A stretch of DNA of 64,000 bases from Hydrogenophilales bacterium 28-61-23 (GCA_002281555.1 NCGJ01000010.1:290419-354418), one strand, 5' to 3'. Numbered from the stretch's first letter, positions 47,140 through 55,136 are shown. The notes: generated by a model from the letters alone, not told the origin. Numbers and translations: made by a program.

Positions 47140-48435
47140 TTAGTCGAGGCGGCCGCCGTGGCGCAGAAACAGGCGTCTGGCGCGCAGCAGGTTCAGCCAT
47201 TGCCGGACGGCGCCAGCGGCCAGCAGCAACAGGCCGGCGCTCGTGGCGAATTCGGACGCCGGCGCGGGCAGGAACGGGGCCGGCAAGAGCAGGATCAGCA
47301 TGGCGAGATGCAACCGGAAGTGCGGCCGCGCCAGTTTGTCCGGGATCATCTCTTTCATGTTCGGGATGGCGCCGACCTTGGCGCCGGTCTGGGTCTTGAG
47401 GTGAAACCAGGCCAGAAAGGGCACGATCTTGTACAGCATGCCGCTGACCACCGAGGCCGCGAAGCCGAGCAGGAAGGCCAGTCCAAGGCTGATCCGGGCG
47501 CGTTCCTGCCAGATATCCGGCAGCCATGCCAGCAGCGGGAAAAGCAGGGCCGACAGGATCAGGCTGGCCATGCCCAGACGCCAGAAATCCAGCGTGACAT
47601 CGGGCACTTTGCGGCGCCTTCGCGCCTGGATGCGCAGCGTCGCCAGAGCGAATCCGATGCTGGCGGCGCAGATCGCCAGTTCGCCGATCAGACTTGCCGC
47701 TTCGCCCCAGCCGGGCTGCGCCAGCCCTGAAAACAGCAGCAGTCCGGCCAGCATGATCCAGGTCAGCCAGCGGCTGAGCCAGGCCGGATAAGGTGGCGTG
47801 ATCTGCAACATGGGCACGACCTGGTAGGCCACGCCGATGACCAGTAGCAAGATCCAGCCGATCAGGCCCCAGGCCGCGTGCAACGGAGTCAAGTCGGCGC
47901 TGGTCGGCAGAGTCCAGAGTCCGGACAGCCCGCCGGCCAGCGCGATGCCCAGCGTCAGCGTGACAACCAGCGCAAACGCCGCCTGGCGGATTGGCCAGGC
48001 GACATGCGGGGCCGCGCTTCGAACCAGACCGAAGGCGATGGAGACGATGACCGGCAGCAAGCCGGCGACGAGGATCGTCATGCCGGCATGCAACCAGTGC
48101 GGTTCGGCGAGCATGAAGCCGAGCGCCAGGCTGGGCGTGCCGATGCTCAGGCCAAGCAGGCCGAACCAAGCGACCCGCCGAACGTCGGGAACCGGCGCGC
48201 CCAGCACGACTGGCAATATCTGCAGCAATGCGCCGAGCATGACCATGGTCAGATATCCGAGAGTGATCAGATGGGTCAGGCCGAGCGCGGCGGGCGACCA
48301 GCGGTTGCTCTGCCAATCGGACAGGAACAGGGCGAGGCCGGCCGCGAGCAGCAGGAACAGCGGTGCGATCAGGAAAAAGCGCAGCGGCGCGGCGAACGGC
48401 GGCGCTTGCTCGTAGGACAAGCCGGCCACTGTCAC
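47140..48435 (-). CDS. Polytopic NnrS/haem-copper-oxidase-like membrane protein
   Basis: A 431-residue protein with about 12 helices. Conserved-looking segments GLTHLITLGYLTMVMLGALLQILP and VAYQVVPMLQITPP carry His/Gln/Pro in membrane helices, as in NnrS and related haem-binding permease-like proteins. It follows a DUF2249 gene with a four-base overlap; the same DUF2249-membrane protein pairing occurs at 52.7-54.1 kb. The linked hemerythrin and the nearby nnrS suggest a role in NO or oxygen handling. The exact family is uncertain. Confidence 0.7.
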   Translation of the reverse strand: MTVAGLSYEQAPPFAAPLRFFLIAPLFLLLAAGLALFLSDWQSNRWSPAALGLTHLITLGYLTMVMLGALLQILPVVLGAPVPDVRRVAWFGLLGLSIGTPSLALGFMLAEPHWLHAGMTILVAGLLPVIVSIAFGLVRSAAPHVAWPIRQAAFALVVTLTLGIALAGGLSGLWTLPTSADLTPLHAAWGLIGWILLLVIGVAYQVVPMLQITPPYPAWLSRWLTWIMLAGLLLFSGLAQPGWGEAASLIGELAICAASIGFALATLRIQARRRRKVPDVTLDFWRLGMASLILSALLFPLLAWLPDIWQERARISLGLAFLLGFAASVVSGMLYKIVPFLAWFHLKTQTGAKVGAIPNMKEMIPDKLARPHFRLHLAMLILLLPAPFLPAPASEFATSAGLLLLAAGAVRQWLNLLRARRLFLRHGGRLD

Positions 48436-48668
48436 GCGCCGGACTCGGTTTGCGCTTCGATGCTTACTTCAAAGCAGCCGTCTTCCAGCCTGTGCGTTGT
48501 GTGGCGATAGCCCATCTGACGGAGTGCGCCATAGAGCGGCAGCGGTTCGCGATGAATCAGGAAGCGGATGGCCTGGCCGGGGCGCAATGCATCGAGCGCG
48601 TTTAAAACCCGCTCCATCGGCTCCGGCGGTTCCAGCCAGCGGGCATCGACCAGCACGTGGTTCTTCAC
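48432..48668 (-). CDS. DUF2249 domain protein
   Basis: A 78-residue protein with the compact TusA-like DUF2249 fold pattern: VLVDARWLEPPEPMERVLNALDALRPGQAIRFLIHREPLPLYGALRQMG. DUF2249 domains recur beside hemerythrins, NnrS and nitrite or NO reductases. It overlaps the hemerythrin gene upstream and the membrane-protein gene downstream by four bases each, which indicates tight co-translation. Confidence 0.88.
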   Translation of the reverse strand: MKNHVLVDARWLEPPEPMERVLNALDALRPGQAIRFLIHREPLPLYGALRQMGYRHTTHRLEDGCFEVSIEAQTESGA

Positions 48669-49105
48669 CCCGCAAGCATCTCCATCTGGCGCACCATTTC
48701 TCCCGCCGTATCGGCCAGGGCCTGGTCGGCCATCGGGTAGAGGATTTGTTCTTCCTTCAGATTGTGCTGGCGCATCAGCATCAGCATGGTTTCTGAAAGG
48801 CCCAGATAGGCATCCGCATCGCGTTTGGCGATGGCCTGGCCCATGGCCTGCAAGGTCTCGCGCATCTCGACATGTTCGCCGCGCATGACGGCGGTGGGGC
48901 CGTGGCTCATGCCGGTACGCGCCTCGAAGGCGGGAAACAGTACCGATTCCTCGCGCGCGAAGTGGTGCAGCGTGGCCGCTTCGTAGGCCTGGAACCGGCT
49001 TTGTCCGTTCAGCCAGTCGGTGCTCGCGACGGCATTTTCCGCCTCGGCGAACAGGTCGTCGCAGTGCGTATGGTCGGCGGCCAGATAGTGGGTGATGTCG
49101 GTCAT
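48665..49105 (-). CDS. Hemerythrin HHE domain protein
   Basis: The 146-residue four-helix protein shows the diiron ligand pattern H-HxxCD (ADHTHCDDLF), HHFAREESVLFP and HNLKEEQILYPM. Such hemerythrin-like proteins bind O2 or NO or repair iron centres. AGGGAAA precedes the ATG. It heads the hemerythrin-DUF2249-membrane protein set and is separated from ubiT by a large inverted repeat. Confidence 0.9.
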   Translation of the reverse strand: MTDITHYLAADHTHCDDLFAEAENAVASTDWLNGQSRFQAYEAATLHHFAREESVLFPAFEARTGMSHGPTAVMRGEHVEMRETLQAMGQAIAKRDADAYLGLSETMLMLMRQHNLKEEQILYPMADQALADTAGEMVRQMEMLAG

Positions 49106-49132
49106 GTTTTCCCTGTGCGATGATTTTTTAGG

Positions 49133-49187
49133 TCGGCAATCCCTTGCCGACGCGGGGGGGGGTGGGATGTCGGCAAGGGATTGCCGA
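49133..49187. repeat. Perfect 19-bp inverted repeat between ubiT and the hemerythrin gene
   Basis: TCGGCAATCCCTTGCCGAC (49133-49151) is exactly inverted at 49169-49187 around a 17-nt loop containing nine consecutive G. The hairpin lies 3' to ubiT and 5' to the hemerythrin gene, both on the minus strand. On the minus strand it is followed by an A-run rather than a U-run, so it is not a classical intrinsic terminator. It may be a REP-like element or a transcript-processing signal. Confidence 0.8.
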
Positions 49188-49207
49188 ACTACTCCGCATG
49201 TTTGCTC

Positions 49208-49771
49208 TCAGCCCTCGGCCGACAGCCGGCGCAGGTGCAGCACCACACGGCCGAAACCGGCCGGCATGCTGGCGGCGGCGGTTTCCAGTTCCAGCGCGTC
49301 GAGCATGTTCTTCACGGTCAGGCCGAGATCGGTATCGCCTTCGATCAACAGACGGCGGTTGAAGAACAGCGTATCCGGGTCTTCCAGGCGCAAGGACAGA
49401 CGCGCGAAATCGGCCGCCGTCGCGGTGAAGGTGACATCTACGACTCCGCTGCCTTCGGCGCGGAAGCCGTCGGCATGCAGCGAGAAATACAGTTTCAGGC
49501 CGGCATCGCGGACATGGACGCAGAAATGGCGGCCATGCACATGCGACCAGTCCAGTTCGCGCAGAGCGGGCCAGGCGGCCAGATTGGCGGCGAGGGCGAA
49601 GGCGCGCGAGGCGGGCCAAGTCGGCAAGGCGGCGATCACGCGGGCGACGGGTTTGGGAAAGTCCCGGGGGGTAAAAGCGGGAAAGCCCCGAGGGGTAAAA
49701 GCGGGGAAGCCCCGGGGGGTAAAAGCGGGGAAGTCCCGGGGGGTAAAAGCGGGAAATGCGGGGAATTTCAT
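49208..49771 (-). CDS. ubiT: UbiT, SCP2-domain accessory factor of anaerobic ubiquinone synthesis
   Basis: UbiT binds ubiquinone intermediates and supports O2-independent ubiquinone synthesis with UbiU and UbiV. The SCP2 lipid-binding domain occupies about residues 60-170 (LKLYFSLHADGFRAEG ... LIEGDTDLGLTVKNML). The N-terminus is unusual: four 8-residue repeats of the type FPAFTPR(D/G) encoded by 24-bp tandem repeats. Total length is 187 residues. The ATG overlaps the ubiV stop (ATGA). Confidence 0.9.
   Translation of the reverse strand: MKFPAFPAFTPRDFPAFTPRGFPAFTPRGFPAFTPRDFPKPVARVIAALPTWPASRAFALAANLAAWPALRELDWSHVHGRHFCVHVRDAGLKLYFSLHADGFRAEGSGVVDVTFTATAADFARLSLRLEDPDTLFFNRRLLIEGDTDLGLTVKNMLDALELETAAASMPAGFGRVVLHLRRLSAEG
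49655..49750. repeat. Four 24-bp tandem repeats encoding FPAFTPR(D/G) in ubiT
   Basis: Units at 49655-49678, 49679-49702, 49703-49726 and 49727-49750 differ by only a few bases; each is GGG(A/G)AAG(T/C)CCCG(G/A)GGGGTAAAAGC on the plus strand. A partial fifth unit follows. The 30 bases at 49655-49684 match folC 14546-14575 in reverse complement with two mismatches. Confidence 0.95.
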
Positions 49772-50694
49772 GCGGGTGCTCCTACGGGGTGATAGTCCAT
49801 GCCGGCTTCGCCCAGCCAGTAGCCGTCACATGGCGCGGCGGGCATGAAACGGTCGAGTCGGGCGGGGGCTTCTTTCGGTGCGATGTCGCCATCGGCGAGG
49901 GCGCGAAAGATGGCAACGACGCGATCCATCTGCCGCCACTGCGGCGACAGACGCAGCACATCGATGCCGGCGGCAGGCAGTTCGTCGAAACGGTGCGCCA
50001 GGCTCATGACCTTGGCCGACTGGGTCTGGATGCCGTTGATGGCGAGGAAATCCTCGCCTTCGCGCGAGGCAAGAACGAGCCCGTCCGGATGATCCAGACA
50101 GCGGAACTGGCAATCGTCCTTCTGCAGGTTGTAGTGGCGGGCGGTGAAACAGCGCGCCGAAAACGCCAGCGGCAGGCGGCCGTAGCCGAACAGTTCGGTT
50201 TCTATATGGGTTGATTCAGGCAGGGCCGCCAGCATGTCCCGGATCGTCTCGCGCGGCATTTCCACCGGCGGCACCCAACGGGTTGCACCCATTTCCGCCA
50301 GCATTGCCAGCGTGTCCGGGTTGTAGGCATTCAAGGTCGGCCCGGCGACGAATTCGCATCCCGCCTCGGCCAGCAGGCGCACCGCGCCCCACTCGTTGGC
50401 TTCCACCTTGGGGTGGTTTCCACCCTCACGCCCGTCGGCGATCAGTTTGCGCAGCGCCTTCAGGTCGGATTCCGATTCGATCAGGGTCTGGCTGGACAGC
50501 ACGACTTCCTTGCCGGCGGCGCCGAGTTTTTCGGCCAGTTCCAGCCAGTCCGGCAGGCGCAGCAAATGACGCCGCGAGCACACGGTCTCGCCCAGATAAA
50601 CGATGTCCAGCGGCCAGCCGGCGGCTTGCTGGTAGAACGCGAGCGTGTCCTCGCGCGACCAGTAGTAGAGGAGGGGGCCGAGGGCGAGTTTCAT
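49768..50694 (-). CDS. ubiV: UbiV, O2-independent ubiquinone hydroxylation protein
   Basis: UbiV is a U32-peptidase-family [4Fe-4S] protein that, with UbiU, hydroxylates ubiquinone precursors without oxygen using prephenate. From MKLALGPLLYYW the cluster ligands are C39 (GETVC) and three more in ARCFTARHYNLQKDDCQFRC with the 13- and 4-residue spacing known for E. coli UbiV. This agreement supports ATG 50694. ATG 50715 overlaps the ubiU stop (ATGA) and would add seven residues. Confidence 0.95.
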   Translation of the reverse strand: MKLALGPLLYYWSREDTLAFYQQAAGWPLDIVYLGETVCSRRHLLRLPDWLELAEKLGAAGKEVVLSSQTLIESESDLKALRKLIADGREGGNHPKVEANEWGAVRLLAEAGCEFVAGPTLNAYNPDTLAMLAEMGATRWVPPVEMPRETIRDMLAALPESTHIETELFGYGRLPLAFSARCFTARHYNLQKDDCQFRCLDHPDGLVLASREGEDFLAINGIQTQSAKVMSLAHRFDELPAAGIDVLRLSPQWRQMDRVVAIFRALADGDIAPKEAPARLDRFMPAAPCDGYWLGEAGMDYHPVGAPA

Positions 50695-50711
50695 GCGTTT
50701 CACGGGTTTAA

Positions 50712-51722
50712 TCATTTCCATGGCCGGTAATACGCGCCCAGCGTGTTCATGCTGCCTTCGGACACCTTGGCCAGTGCCGCCGTCCAGGCCGGCGTCGGTT
50801 TGAAACTCTCCGGCGCGCGTTTCACCGCGTCGATGGCGGCGCGCCAGACCTGGGTGACTTGCGCGACATAGGCCGGGCTGCGCTGGCGGCCTTCGATCTT
50901 GATCGCGGCGATGCCGAGCCGGGCCATTTCCGGCAGCATTTCCATGCTGTTCAGGCTGGTCGGTTCTTCCAGCGCGTAATAGGTCTCGCCTTGCACCTCG
51001 AAGCGGCCTTTGCATAGCGTCGGATAGCCGGCTTTTTCGTTGTCGGCGTAACGGTCGATCAGTACGCCGTTGAGCCGGGTTTCCATGCCTTTCGGGGTCT
51101 GCTCCCAGCGCACCGCATGGCCGGGCGAGCAGGCGCCGAAGGTGTTGGGCGAATCGCCGCAGGCGTAGGACGACAGCAGGCAGCGGCCCTCGACCATGAC
51201 GCAGAGGCCGCCGAAGCCGAACAGCTCGATTTCCGCATCGGTGTGGTCGATGACGTTTTCCACCTGCGCCAGCGACAGCACGCGCGGCAACACGGCGCGC
51301 TGGATGCCGAAACGCTCGCGGTAGAAGTTGACCGCTTCGTAACTGGTCGCGGAGCCCTGTACGGACAGATGCAGACGCAGTTGCGGGTGGGTTTTGCGCG
51401 CATAGGCCATCAGGCCGGGATCGGCCAGGATGATCGCGTCGACGCCGAGGCTGGCGGCGGTATCCACCGCCTTGTGCCAGCGCGGCAAGGTGGCCGGTTG
51501 CGGGTAGGTGTTCAGCGCCATCAACACCTTGCGGCCGCGGGCCTGGGCGTAGCGGATGCCGTCCGCGAGCGATTTTTCGTCGAAGTTCAGGCCGGCGAAG
51601 TTGCGCGCGTTGGTGTTGTCCTTCAGGCCCAGATAGACGCCGTCGGCGCCATGGTCGACGGCGGCTTTCAGCGCGGGCAGGCTGCCGGCGGGGCAAATCA
51701 GTTCAAGCAGGGCGGCGGTCAT
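50712..51722 (-). CDS. ubiU: UbiU, O2-independent ubiquinone hydroxylation protein
   Basis: The 336-residue U32-family protein begins MTAALLELICPAGSLPALKAAVDHGADGVYLG. The four cluster cysteines are C174, C181, C198 and C237, each exactly five positions later than the known E. coli UbiU ligands C169, C176, C193 and C232. The substrate-binding EGRCLLSSY and LEEPTSLN segments are conserved. The frame is open upstream over the radical SAM gene, but the ATG overlapping that stop codon (ATGA) is the real start. Confidence 0.96.
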   Translation of the reverse strand: MTAALLELICPAGSLPALKAAVDHGADGVYLGLKDNTNARNFAGLNFDEKSLADGIRYAQARGRKVLMALNTYPQPATLPRWHKAVDTAASLGVDAIILADPGLMAYARKTHPQLRLHLSVQGSATSYEAVNFYRERFGIQRAVLPRVLSLAQVENVIDHTDAEIELFGFGGLCVMVEGRCLLSSYACGDSPNTFGACSPGHAVRWEQTPKGMETRLNGVLIDRYADNEKAGYPTLCKGRFEVQGETYYALEEPTSLNSMEMLPEMARLGIAAIKIEGRQRSPAYVAQVTQVWRAAIDAVKRAPESFKPTPAWTAALAKVSEGSMNTLGAYYRPWK

Positions 51723-52657
51723 TGCGGCTTTCCGTCGGTGTGCGAGTCGCCTTGCCTGCTGTTGCGTCGGCGTAGTTCCGTGTCTAGCGCGTTGATTACC
51801 GGCCATTTCTGGCTGCACCAAGCCGGCGCCAGCAACAAGTCGGCCGGCGCGGTGCCGGTAATGCGGTGATAAACGATGTCCCAGGGCGTGCGCTCGATCA
51901 GATCGGCGGCGATGCCGATGTAATCCTCGCGCGTCAGCGGCGCGTATTCGCCTTGCCGCCATTGTTTGGCGAGCAGGGTGTGTTTCACCACGTGGAGCGG
52001 GTGCAGTTTCAGTCCGTCGGTGCCAATGTCCAACACGATGTTCAGGCTCTCCATGCAATGCCGGGCGTCCTCGCCCGGCAGGCCGACGATCAGATGGGTG
52101 CAAACCGGAATACCTCGCTTGCGCGCGGCCTGGCAGGAATGGATGTATTCCTTGATGCCGTGGCCGCGATTGACCCGATCCAGGGTTGCGTCGAAGGCGG
52201 ACTGTAGTCCCAGTTCAAGGATGATCTCAAGACCTCGTTGTCTGTAATCGGAGAGCAAATCCAGTACCGCGTCGGGCACGCAGTCGGGCCGCGTGCCTAT
52301 TGACAGGCCGATCACGCCGTCCATGGCCAGGGCCTGGTCATACTGGCGTTTCAGTTCGGCGACCGCGCCGTAGGTGTTGGTATAGGCCTGGAAATAGGCC
52401 AGGTATTTCTTGGCGCGGGTGCAGCGGTCAATGCCGCGGCGGCCAGATTCGAACTGTTCGGCCAGCGGGGCGGCGGTCTGGCGATCACGTCCATTCGGGC
52501 TGAACGAGGCGTTATTGCAGAAGGTACAGCCGCCCATGCCTTTGCTGCCATCGCGGTTCGGACAGGTGAAGCCGACATCCAGCGCGATCTTGTGCACGCG
52601 CTCGCCGTGCTTGCTCTTCAGCCATTGGCCGTAGGTGTGGACACGCTCGCTAAGCAT
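51719..52657 (-). CDS. Radical SAM protein, YhcC/TIGR01212 type
   Basis: A 312-residue radical SAM enzyme. The 4Fe-4S loop is CPNRDGSKGMGGCTFC, a long spacing typical of the YhcC family, preceded by KIALDVGFT. SIGTRPDCVPD, LELGLQS and HLIVGLPGED are the other core motifs. The substrate is unknown. It sits between a DUF2249-linked membrane-protein gene and ubiU, overlapping ubiU by four bases, so it is probably part of the anaerobic operon. ATG 52657 is preferred; ATG 52702 would overlap the upstream gene. Confidence 0.9.
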   Translation of the reverse strand: MLSERVHTYGQWLKSKHGERVHKIALDVGFTCPNRDGSKGMGGCTFCNNASFSPNGRDRQTAAPLAEQFESGRRGIDRCTRAKKYLAYFQAYTNTYGAVAELKRQYDQALAMDGVIGLSIGTRPDCVPDAVLDLLSDYRQRGLEIILELGLQSAFDATLDRVNRGHGIKEYIHSCQAARKRGIPVCTHLIVGLPGEDARHCMESLNIVLDIGTDGLKLHPLHVVKHTLLAKQWRQGEYAPLTREDYIGIAADLIERTPWDIVYHRITGTAPADLLLAPAWCSQKWPVINALDTELRRRNSRQGDSHTDGKPQ

Positions 52658-52670
52658 GATCGGGCATCGA

Positions 52671-53813
52671 TCAATCGTCGTTGCGATACAGCCAGACGGC
52701 AAACACGGCGCCGAACCAGAACAGCGCGATCAACGCCGGCATGCCGGAACAGCGATAGCCGAACAGCGGCAACAGCGCGGCGGACAGGAACATCAGGGCG
52801 CGCGCGCCACCCCAGCGGCCCAGCCTGGCCTGGCCGGCGCGATGATGCGCGACGGGGCGTGTCGGCGCGAGCCAGACCGGGGCAAGCTGGCCGGCCGCGC
52901 CGGTCACCAGCGGCATCAGGAATCCAGGCAGGAACAGGGTCAACACGCCGATGCCGTCCAGGCCACTATTGGGGTCGACATTCCGCGCCAGCGCCGGCTC
53001 GATCAGCAGGCCGGCCAGCGTGGCGGCGAAGCCCAGCGTGGCCGCCAGCAGCACCGGCACACTGCCGTGTACAGCGAACAAGCGCGACCTGAGCAACCGC
53101 CACCAGGACAGCAGCATGCGGCCCAGCACCCAGACCCAGAATCCCGCGCCGAGCCAGGTCAGGGCGGGCAGAAACGTCTGTCCGAGGGCAATCAGCAGAG
53201 CGCCGATCAACGCCCATTTCAGGTCGGTGCGCAGGCGTGGCGCCGCGCTCGGATCTTGCAGGCCGGCGGCGGTGGGCATCAGCACTTGCAGCGTGCCGAT
53301 CGCGGTAATCGCGACGAAGCCGTACAGGTTGATGTGCAGATGGAAGGCGCGCAATTCGTTGTGCCATTGCGGTAGCAACGGTATCGCCACGGCGGCCAGC
53401 AAGCCCGCCGCCAGGCAGGCCATGGCGGCGACGTACCAGTACAGGCCGGGATGCGGCCGGCCCAGCGCGCCGCGAGCGCGCCCCAGCATCCACGCAATCA
53501 TCAGCGTGACGGCGAGCAAGCCCAGCAGCGCCGCGCCGGATATCCAGCCGTAGTCCAGCGCGCCGGAGAAAGTCGCCACCGCCAGTCCGCCCGCCACCAG
53601 CATCAGCATCGGCAGGCGTCCCATCCAGCGGCCGGCGCCGCGCGTGCGCGCCAGCACCGGCACAAAGTGCTGCATGGCGGCGGTGATCAGCGTCATCACG
53701 CCGACCGCCAGGGCGATGTGCGCCCACATTGCCGGCGCCGCCGTCACCGCCCTGGGCAAGGCCTGGCCGACCAGCAGGGCGACGAGTGTGGCGGCGACGA
53801 GGGCGATAAGCAT
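52671..53813 (-). CDS. Second NnrS/haem-copper-like polytopic membrane protein
   Basis: A 380-residue protein with about 12 helices, starting MLIALVAATLVALLVGQALPRA. Segments WAHIALAVGVMTLITAAMQHFVPVL and FHLHINLYGFVAITAIGTLQVLMP repeat the His/Gln/Pro-in-helix pattern of the membrane protein at 47.1-48.4 kb. Like that one it follows a DUF2249 gene, here after 39 bp. Function is unknown; NO or oxygen handling is inferred from context. Confidence 0.7.
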   Translation of the reverse strand: MLIALVAATLVALLVGQALPRAVTAAPAMWAHIALAVGVMTLITAAMQHFVPVLARTRGAGRWMGRLPMLMLVAGGLAVATFSGALDYGWISGAALLGLLAVTLMIAWMLGRARGALGRPHPGLYWYVAAMACLAAGLLAAVAIPLLPQWHNELRAFHLHINLYGFVAITAIGTLQVLMPTAAGLQDPSAAPRLRTDLKWALIGALLIALGQTFLPALTWLGAGFWVWVLGRMLLSWWRLLRSRLFAVHGSVPVLLAATLGFAATLAGLLIEPALARNVDPNSGLDGIGVLTLFLPGFLMPLVTGAAGQLAPVWLAPTRPVAHHRAGQARLGRWGGARALMFLSAALLPLFGYRCSGMPALIALFWFGAVFAVWLYRNDD

Positions 53814-53852
53814 GGAATCGAGTGGCGCGGGGCGGATGTTTAAGCCAGCACC

Positions 53853-54131
53853 TTATGCCACCACGAAGTCGATCACGGTCTGCGCTTCGTTCTGTTCCAG
53901 ATAATTGATCGATACGCGCTCGCCGTAACGCGCCTGCAGTTGCTGCAGGAGCGGGAGCGGGTTGTGATCGTTGACGAAGCGCATGCGTTCGCCCGGCAAC
54001 AACGCATCGAGCGCCCCGAAAATGGCGGCATGGCGAAAACGTTTGGCGATGCCGCGCGCATCGAAGTCATAGATGCCATCGGTGCGGTTGTGGTTGTGGC
54101 CGGGATTGTGAATAGGGATCTGGATTTCCAT
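53853..54131 (-). CDS. DUF2249 domain protein, first gene of the ubiUVT operon
   Basis: A 92-residue protein with an N-terminal His/Asn-rich stretch (IHNPGHNHNR) and the DUF2249 core YDFDARGIAKRFRHAAIFGALDALLPGERMRFVNDHNPLPLLQQL. It is the promoter-proximal gene of the minus-strand series DUF2249, membrane protein, radical SAM, ubiU, ubiV, ubiT. GAAAGAA lies just before the ATG. Confidence 0.88.
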   Translation of the reverse strand: MEIQIPIHNPGHNHNRTDGIYDFDARGIAKRFRHAAIFGALDALLPGERMRFVNDHNPLPLLQQLQARYGERVSINYLEQNEAQTVIDFVVA

Positions 54132-54163
54132 GTCGTTCTTTCTTCAGGGGGTGGGTGAATTCC

Positions 54164-54206
54164 AATGATCGGCGCATTTGGCCCGGATGGACTTGACCAA
54201 TGTCAG
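54164..54206 (-). promoter_or_regulatory. FNR-like site and promoter of the DUF2249-ubiUVT operon
   Basis: TTGACCAATGTCAG at 54193-54206 is a near-palindrome that differs from TTGAC-N4-GTCAA at one base and resembles the FNR/DNR half-site pair TTGAT/ATCAA. On the minus strand a GATCAT (54164-54169) lies with its centre 33 bp from the box centre, the class II spacing. Transcription would start near 54158, about 27 nt before the DUF2249 ATG. The match is weaker than that at nnrS. Confidence 0.5.
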
Positions 54207-54226
54207 TACGTGTTTTGGACGACGCT

Positions 54227-55111
54227 TCAGAGGCTGACTTTTACCGGCCAGCCCAACGCGCGCACCCGTTGCGCCAGCGTTTGCATCCACGCTTCCGGCA
54301 GGCGACCCAGACGTGGCGCTTCGGCTTGCAGGGAAGGGCGGGCCAGGCCATAGAGCAGGACGCCGCCCAGAGGCACACCTTCCACTTTGGCGCGCGCCAG
54401 CATCGCCAGCCAGGCCTCGATTTCCGCCGCTTCCGGAGCCGCGCCATCGAGCGCGAACATGCAGGTCTGCACCCAGCATGGACACAAATCGGCGACGCTT
54501 TTCAGACGTTGGTAGTGGCGTTCCGGGTCGGTTTCGGTGTCATTGACCCGATTCAGGCCGGCGCGGCTGGCGCGGTCGAACTTGAACCAGACTTCGCCAT
54601 TCAGCGCCGCCATGGCGCGCAAGCCCGCTTGAACATAGGCCTTGTGCGACAGGCTGCCGTTGCTGATCAGCACCAGTTTGATCTGGCCGATCAGGTTGAA
54701 GTCGGCCAACACGCGGCCGATCAGCTCGACCACGGCGGGAAACTCCGCCGCGCTGGTCGGTTCGCCATTGCCGGACAGGGCAATGTCGTTGAGTCGGCGC
54801 ATGTCTTCCGGCACTGAGCGCGCCATGAAATCGCCATGCACGATGTCCGCCAGCATGCGGCGCAATTCGTCCTCGAGCAGGGCCAGGTCGATGGCCGGCG
54901 CTCCGCCCCGGCTCAGATTCGGCACCTGGCAATAAATGCAGCGCCAGTTGCAGGCGTTGTTGGGGTTGAGGTTGACGCCGACCGAGACGCCGCCCGCGCG
55001 CCGCGAAACGACCGGATATACGTAGGTCATGCCGGCGCTGGCGCGGTCGTGGTCGGCGCTGCTGAGCGTGCGCGTTGGCATGTGCGTTGGCGTGCGGGTG
55101 GGCGAACTCAT
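54227..55111 (-). CDS. Radical SAM protein of unknown substrate
   Basis: The protein has a radical SAM core with the cluster motif NNACNWRCIYCQ (CxxxCxxC), then ALSGNGEPTSAAEFP, KLVLISNGS and an SDS-type FKFDRAS. The pattern resembles tRNA-wybutosine-like/DUF-type radical SAM proteins that share an LNPNNACNWRCIYCQ segment. ATG 55111 gives 294 residues; ATG 55138 adds nine residues and would overlap the mutY start on the other strand. No dedicated partner gene is adjacent. Confidence 0.87.
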   Translation of the reverse strand: MSSPTRTPTHMPTRTLSSADHDRASAGMTYVYPVVSRRAGGVSVGVNLNPNNACNWRCIYCQVPNLSRGGAPAIDLALLEDELRRMLADIVHGDFMARSVPEDMRRLNDIALSGNGEPTSAAEFPAVVELIGRVLADFNLIGQIKLVLISNGSLSHKAYVQAGLRAMAALNGEVWFKFDRASRAGLNRVNDTETDPERHYQRLKSVADLCPCWVQTCMFALDGAAPEAAEIEAWLAMLARAKVEGVPLGGVLLYGLARPSLQAEAPRLGRLPEAWMQTLAQRVRALGWPVKVSL

Positions 55112-55136
55112 GCGCGGATTCTGGCACACTCGATTC

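Noticed and set aside
49133..49187. The 19-bp hairpin as a Rho-independent terminator of ubiT
   Set aside because: Read on the minus strand it is followed by an A-rich, not U-rich, sequence.
49655..49750. 24-bp repeats in ubiT as a CRISPR-like array
   Set aside because: The units are directly contiguous without spacers and encode an in-frame peptide repeat.
49768..51696. A 642-codon open frame that would fuse extra sequence to UbiV
   Set aside because: The upstream half is the antisense-free shadow frame of ubiU, Arg/Ala-rich without family features; UbiV starts at 50694 or 50715.
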